In this document: piece after piece, positions 14,163 to 17,468 of the stretch
Layout of the letters: every line of letters starts with the position of its first letter
Position numbering within the stretch: the first letter of the stretch is position 1
Notes under the pieces: model-generated
Database searches by the model: none
The model's input: the letters and a program-made list of their open reading frames with translations, nothing else
What the model was told of the DNA's origin: nothing
From: Paramuribaculum sp.
GTDB lineage: Bacteria; Bacteroidota; Bacteroidia; Bacteroidales; Muribaculaceae
NCBI GenBank assembly: GCA_029058705.1
Contig: JAIDXA010000078.1
Coordinates: forward strand, 1-17,468
Length of the DNA: 17,468 nt
Direction of reading: 5' to 3'
Position numbers and translations under genes: made by a program

Positions 14163-15160
14163 AAACAATAATAATCGCAGAAATAGGAGTAAACCACGGC
14201 GGCGACATCGAAACCGCACGACGCATGATCACTGCTGCACGCGAAGCCGGGGCCGACTATGTCAAATTCCAGACATTCAAAGCCGAAAACCTCGTATGCC
14301 GGTCCGCGCGCAGGGCTGAATACCAGGAGCGAAACTGCGGCGGCACCGAATCTCAGTTCGAAATGCTCAGACGGCTGCAGCTCTCCTCCGACAACTTCGT
14401 GGCCCTTGCCGAAGAATGCGCCCGACAGCATGTCGGATTCCTGTCGTCGCCCTTCGATATCGAAAGCGTCGGCACTCTCGCGCGATTCAACATGGACTAC
14501 TGGAAAATTCCCTCCGGCGAAATAACAAACCTGCCTTTCCTTGAAGCAATAGGCGCCCAACGGGCCAACGTTATCCTCTCGACCGGAATGTCAACGATCA
14601 ATGAAGTCGAAAACGCCATCCGCATCCTTGAAAACGCCGGAACCAACCGGAAAAACATAATCCTCCTCCATTGCAACACCCAATATCCGACCCCGCCCGA
14701 AGATGTAAACCTCCTGGCAATGAAAGCGCTCGAAACGCTCGGCTGCCGAAGCGTCGGATTCAGCGACCACACCGTCGGAACGGCTGTCCCGGCAGCAGCT
14801 GTCGCGTTGGGCGCGACAGTTATTGAAAAACACTTCACCCTCGACAAAAACGCTCCCGGACCCGACCACCGGGCCTCGGCCGATCCCGAGGAATTCGCTT
14901 CAATGGTACGCGACATCCGCATCATCGAAAAAGCCCTCGGGTCCACTCGCAAACAGGTAACTCTCAGCGAAGGCGCCAACGTCTTGGTCGCACGCAAATC
15001 AATTGTGGCAGCCCGCGGAATCAGAAAAGGAGAACTCCTGACAGCCGAAAACCTGACCACGAAACGTCCCGGCAACGGAATCTCCCCGATGTTGTGGCAT
15101 CAGATCATAGGCAAACATGCCACCCGCGACTTCGCACCCGACGAGCCTATATCCATATAA
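14159..15160 (+). CDS. legI: NeuB/LegI-type nonulosonic acid synthase
   Basis: 333 aa. The N-terminal TIM barrel (about 1-270) starts AEIGVNHGGD. Metal-binding histidines are H204 in FSDHTVG and H225 in EKHFTLD, and PGPDH (233-237) is a substrate-side block. A C-terminal SAF/antifreeze-like domain (about 278-333) includes KSIVAARGIRKGELL and ends in LTTKRPGNGISP and beyond. The family condenses PEP with an N-acetylated hexose to give a 9-carbon nonulosonic acid. Company with legB suggests N,N'-diacetyllegionaminate synthase rather than N-acetylneuraminate synthase, but the substrate is not proven. The start overlaps the upstream acetyltransferase by 4 nt. The downstream epimerase/CMP-transferase partners are not in the window. 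Confidence 0.9.
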   Translation: MKTIIIAEIGVNHGGDIETARRMITAAREAGADYVKFQTFKAENLVCRSARRAEYQERNCGGTESQFEMLRRLQLSSDNFVALAEECARQHVGFLSSPFDIESVGTLARFNMDYWKIPSGEITNLPFLEAIGAQRANVILSTGMSTINEVENAIRILENAGTNRKNIILLHCNTQYPTPPEDVNLLAMKALETLGCRSVGFSDHTVGTAVPAAAVALGATVIEKHFTLDKNAPGPDHRASADPEEFASMVRDIRIIEKALGSTRKQVTLSEGANVLVARKSIVAARGIRKGELLTAENLTTKRPGNGISPMLWHQIIGKHATRDFAPDEPISI

Positions 15161-15192
15161 CCCGCCACACCGCATCCAACCCGTAACCGCAC

Positions 15193-16581
15193 ATGGCAAA
15201 ATCCGAATCGCTCCGTCTTTCACAGGATCTCCGGCAGCAGCAGACGCTTGCGCCGATGCAGTTGCAATATGTCAAAATGCTCGAAATGAACTCCCCGGAA
15301 GTCGAGGAAGAGGTCCGGCGCGTTCTTGACGAAAATCCGGCTCTCGAACCCGACGAATCCGACGACAGCTTCCCGACTCCGGCAGCCGAATCCACAACAC
15401 CATATTACCGGCTGAACTCATCAAACCGTTCGGCCGACGACCCTGTCTTCGAGCCCGAATCCTCCGACTCCGGTGAATCGCTGATGGACCACCTCCTCGA
15501 CCAGCTTTCCCAGGACAGCGACCTTTCTGACCGCGACATGGAAATCGCACGGTTCATCATCGGAAACATCGACCCGAACGGCTACCTCACACGCCCGCTC
15601 CGCTCTATTGCCGACGACATTGCCATACAGGGCGACATCGACCCCTCCGACGATGAAATCAGAGATGTCTGGAAAACAGTCCGCAACCTCGAACCCGCCG
15701 GAATCGGGGCCATAGATCTCCGCGACAGCCTCCTTCTGCAGCTCCTGAGAAAAGAAAAAACGCCCGCCGTAATCCTCGCAACCGAAATTGTACGCGACTA
15801 CTTCGACGTTTTTTCACTGATGCACTACAATCAGCTCCGAACCATGCTCCGTGTAAGCGAAAACGACCTCCGCGACGCAATCGACACCATACGAAGCCTC
15901 AACCCAAAACCCGGAGCTCAGATCGGAGGTGGTATTGCCGACAAGGCAACCCACATTGCTCCCGACTTTTTTGTCGAGACGGATTCCGGCGACAGACTGA
16001 CTCTTTCGCTCCTTAACAACATCCCTTCGCTGAGAATCGCACGATCCTTCGCCGCCGATTCGGCTGTCGAAAAGAAAAACCCGGCCGCCGAACGGGCTAA
16101 CGCATTCATCCGGCAGAGACGCGACGAAGCCTCGGGGTTCATCCGCGCGCTGACAATGCGCCAGGCAACACTTTTCCGCGTAGTAAGTGCCATTATGCAA
16201 TGGCAACGGGAATTCTTCCTAAACGACGACGACCCAGCCCGACTGCGACCGATGATCCTCAAAGACATTTCCCGCATAACCGGCGACGACATTTCCGTAA
16301 TCTCACGCGCAACTGCCGGAAAATACCTCGCAACGAACCACGGTGTCTATCCCCTGAGATTCTTCTTCAACGAAGCCCGCGAAAACGACGACGCCGCTTC
16401 GCCGATGATCATGGCCCGGCTGAAGCAATTGATCGACAACGAAGACAAGCACCATCCCCTGACAGACCAGGCTCTGACCGAAGCGCTACGTAGCGAAGGC
16501 ATAAACATCGCCCGACGCACTGTCGCCAAATACCGCGAGAAAATGGGAGTCCCCGTCGGACGTCTTCGTAAAACAATTTAG
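15193..16581 (+). CDS. rpoN: RNA polymerase sigma-54 factor
   Basis: 462 aa. Region I (about 1-50) is Gln/Leu-rich: LSQDLRQQQTLAPMQLQYVKML and LDENPALE. An acidic, low-complexity region II (about 52-95) follows. The core-binding region (about 100-220) contains IIGNIDPNGYLTRPL and LEPAGIGAIDLRDSL. The central DNA-binding part includes LNPKPG and RPMILKDISRITGDDISVISRATAGKYL. The RpoN box ARRTVAKYRE is perfect at 440-449. The protein directs RNA polymerase to -24/-12 promoters and needs an enhancer-binding AAA+ activator. It is near the usual family length, with no truncation. It starts 32 nt after the legI stop, with no terminator between, and may be co-transcribed with the surface-sugar genes. 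No activator is encoded here. Confidence 0.96.
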   Translation: MAKSESLRLSQDLRQQQTLAPMQLQYVKMLEMNSPEVEEEVRRVLDENPALEPDESDDSFPTPAAESTTPYYRLNSSNRSADDPVFEPESSDSGESLMDHLLDQLSQDSDLSDRDMEIARFIIGNIDPNGYLTRPLRSIADDIAIQGDIDPSDDEIRDVWKTVRNLEPAGIGAIDLRDSLLLQLLRKEKTPAVILATEIVRDYFDVFSLMHYNQLRTMLRVSENDLRDAIDTIRSLNPKPGAQIGGGIADKATHIAPDFFVETDSGDRLTLSLLNNIPSLRIARSFAADSAVEKKNPAAERANAFIRQRRDEASGFIRALTMRQATLFRVVSAIMQWQREFFLNDDDPARLRPMILKDISRITGDDISVISRATAGKYLATNHGVYPLRFFFNEARENDDAASPMIMARLKQLIDNEDKHHPLTDQALTEALRSEGINIARRTVAKYREKMGVPVGRLRKTI

Positions 16582-16625
16582 AGTATGGTTCATAACAACC
16601 TCCTAACCCCCAAAGTCACCATCGA

Positions 16626-17468
16626 GTGAAACCGACCGACAACCACACATTCAGATCCCGCTACTATCTGCTGACCGCAATCCAGCTGTTCGTACCGCTT
16701 TTTCTCCTGTGGGCAAGCAGATTCGCCTTTGCATCCTACAACTCCGACCTCGTCGGAAACCCCTCTTTCCTGAGAATTCTTCTCCTTTCGGCTGGCGGAC
16801 TGAGATTCGACCTCTGCGTATGGGCCTACCTCAACTCGCTGTTCATTCTGATGAGATTCTTGCCGCTGGCTGCCGTCAGGCGGAAAGGATGGATCATTGC
16901 ATCCGACATCATCTACTGCCTGACCAACACCGTCATGCTCGCTGTCTCTTGCGCCGACATCCCGTTTTTCCGCTTCTCAGGATCCAGACTGCGCCTCCCG
17001 GCCGTAGCCGACCTCTTCAACGACCCAAACATGACGAACATCGTCATCTCCTACACACGCGACTACTGGTGGACTTTCGCGCTCATCCTGCTGTTGGCCG
17101 GAGTGCTTGCCGCTACCGCCTGGATCTGCCGCCCTGGCCCGCAATGCCGCCTTGCACAATACGGATGGAAACTCCGCTCGACCATCTTCATTCTCACAGC
17201 CTTCGGCTCCTTCTGTGCCATGCGTGGAACTCTCGTAATCGGACGCCCGCTCTCAATCGCCGATGCCGTCTGGTACATCGACTCTCCACCTGAAACAAAC
17301 ATCGTGCTAAACACACCCTTCTGCATTCTCCGCTCCGTCGAAGGCGGATCCCGCATCCCGCAGCTGAAATTCATGACCGACGCCGATGCCGAATCGATCC
17401 GGTCGTCTGTCCACACTCACGCCGACAGTCTGAAGGAGCTGCTACGCAAAAAGATGAGGAGCTTCTCG
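16626..17468 (+). CDS. LTA-synthase/phosphoglycerol-transferase-like membrane protein, N-terminal part (cut by right edge)
   Basis: 281 codons present, open to the window end. The frame reads VKPTDNHTFRSRYYLLT from a GTG at 16626. No in-frame ATG occurs before about 16851, inside the membrane domain, and an in-frame stop at 16593 limits upstream choices. About five transmembrane helices are visible (roughly 14-34, 50-80 with a break, 88-108, 146-167, 184-200). Then a periplasmic linker follows with DAVWYIDSPPETNIVLNTPFCILRS. This order resembles the N-terminal half of LTA-synthase-family proteins of Bacteroidota, whose sulfatase-type catalytic domain would begin just beyond the edge. No catalytic residues are in view. 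The gene starts 44 nt after rpoN on the same strand. The family call is moderate because the diagnostic domain is missing. Confidence 0.75.
   Translation, partial: MKPTDNHTFRSRYYLLTAIQLFVPLFLLWASRFAFASYNSDLVGNPSFLRILLLSAGGLRFDLCVWAYLNSLFILMRFLPLAAVRRKGWIIASDIIYCLTNTVMLAVSCADIPFFRFSGSRLRLPAVADLFNDPNMTNIVISYTRDYWWTFALILLLAGVLAATAWICRPGPQCRLAQYGWKLRSTIFILTAFGSFCAMRGTLVIGRPLSIADAVWYIDSPPETNIVLNTPFCILRSVEGGSRIPQLKFMTDADAESIRSSVHTHADSLKELLRKKMRSFS

Noticed and set aside
14497..15075. Minus-strand open frame (192 codons) opposite the NeuB/LegI gene
   Set aside because: Fully antisense to a well-supported enzyme gene, Ser/Arg-rich, no domain; a codon-bias shadow.

Overview
The window looks like chromosomal DNA from a Bacteroidota bacterium of the order Bacteroidales, possibly a gut Muribaculaceae-type organism; the family is a guess. 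The order rests on repeated TAnnTTTG -7 promoter elements in AT-rich gaps, weak or absent Shine-Dalgarno sequences, and gene families typical of the group (secreted hexosaminidases, WG-repeat lipoprotein, two-component UbiA-type MenA, TPR membrane protein, LTA-synthase-like protein). Coding DNA is fairly GC-rich and intergenic DNA is clearly AT-rich.

Left region (1-6188): a glycosidase locus. On the minus strand a WG-repeat lipoprotein is followed by a GH84 beta-N-acetylglucosaminidase with an intact Asp-Asp catalytic pair, ending at a strong bidirectional terminator (24-52). Divergently transcribed is a secreted Gfo/Idh/MocA-fold protein resembling GH109 alpha-N-acetylgalactosaminidase. The two exo-hexosaminidases would suit removal of terminal GlcNAc and GalNAc from host mucin-type or other N-acetylhexosamine glycans. 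No SusC/SusD pair is present.

Middle region (6189-12346): a self-contained promoter-transcript-terminator unit (6272-6378) looks like a small RNA of about 65-70 nt. It is followed by a tight plus-strand run: a YciO-type Sua5 protein, an ABC-type ATPase fused to a TOPRIM (DUF4435-like) nuclease domain, and menA (menaquinone synthesis). The ATPase-TOPRIM fusion has the domain architecture of a fused PARIS-like (AriA-AriB) defence protein but sits in a housekeeping operon. Then come a minus-strand cytidylate-kinase-like protein, a plus-strand membrane-anchored TPR protein with a strong bidirectional terminator, and a minus-strand Ca2+/Na+ exchanger.

Right region (12347-17468): a plus-strand run legB - neuD-like acetyltransferase - neuB/legI-like synthase - rpoN - LTA-synthase-like protein (cut by the right edge). 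The first three belong to nonulosonic (legionaminic/sialic-type) acid synthesis, but the aminotransferase, hydrolysing epimerase and CMP-transferase are not here. rpoN follows after 32 nt with no visible terminator, so sigma-54 may be co-transcribed with the surface-sugar genes.

No tRNA, rRNA, insertion sequence, integrase or CRISPR array was seen. Family calls come from motif reading and memory of the families, not from a database search.
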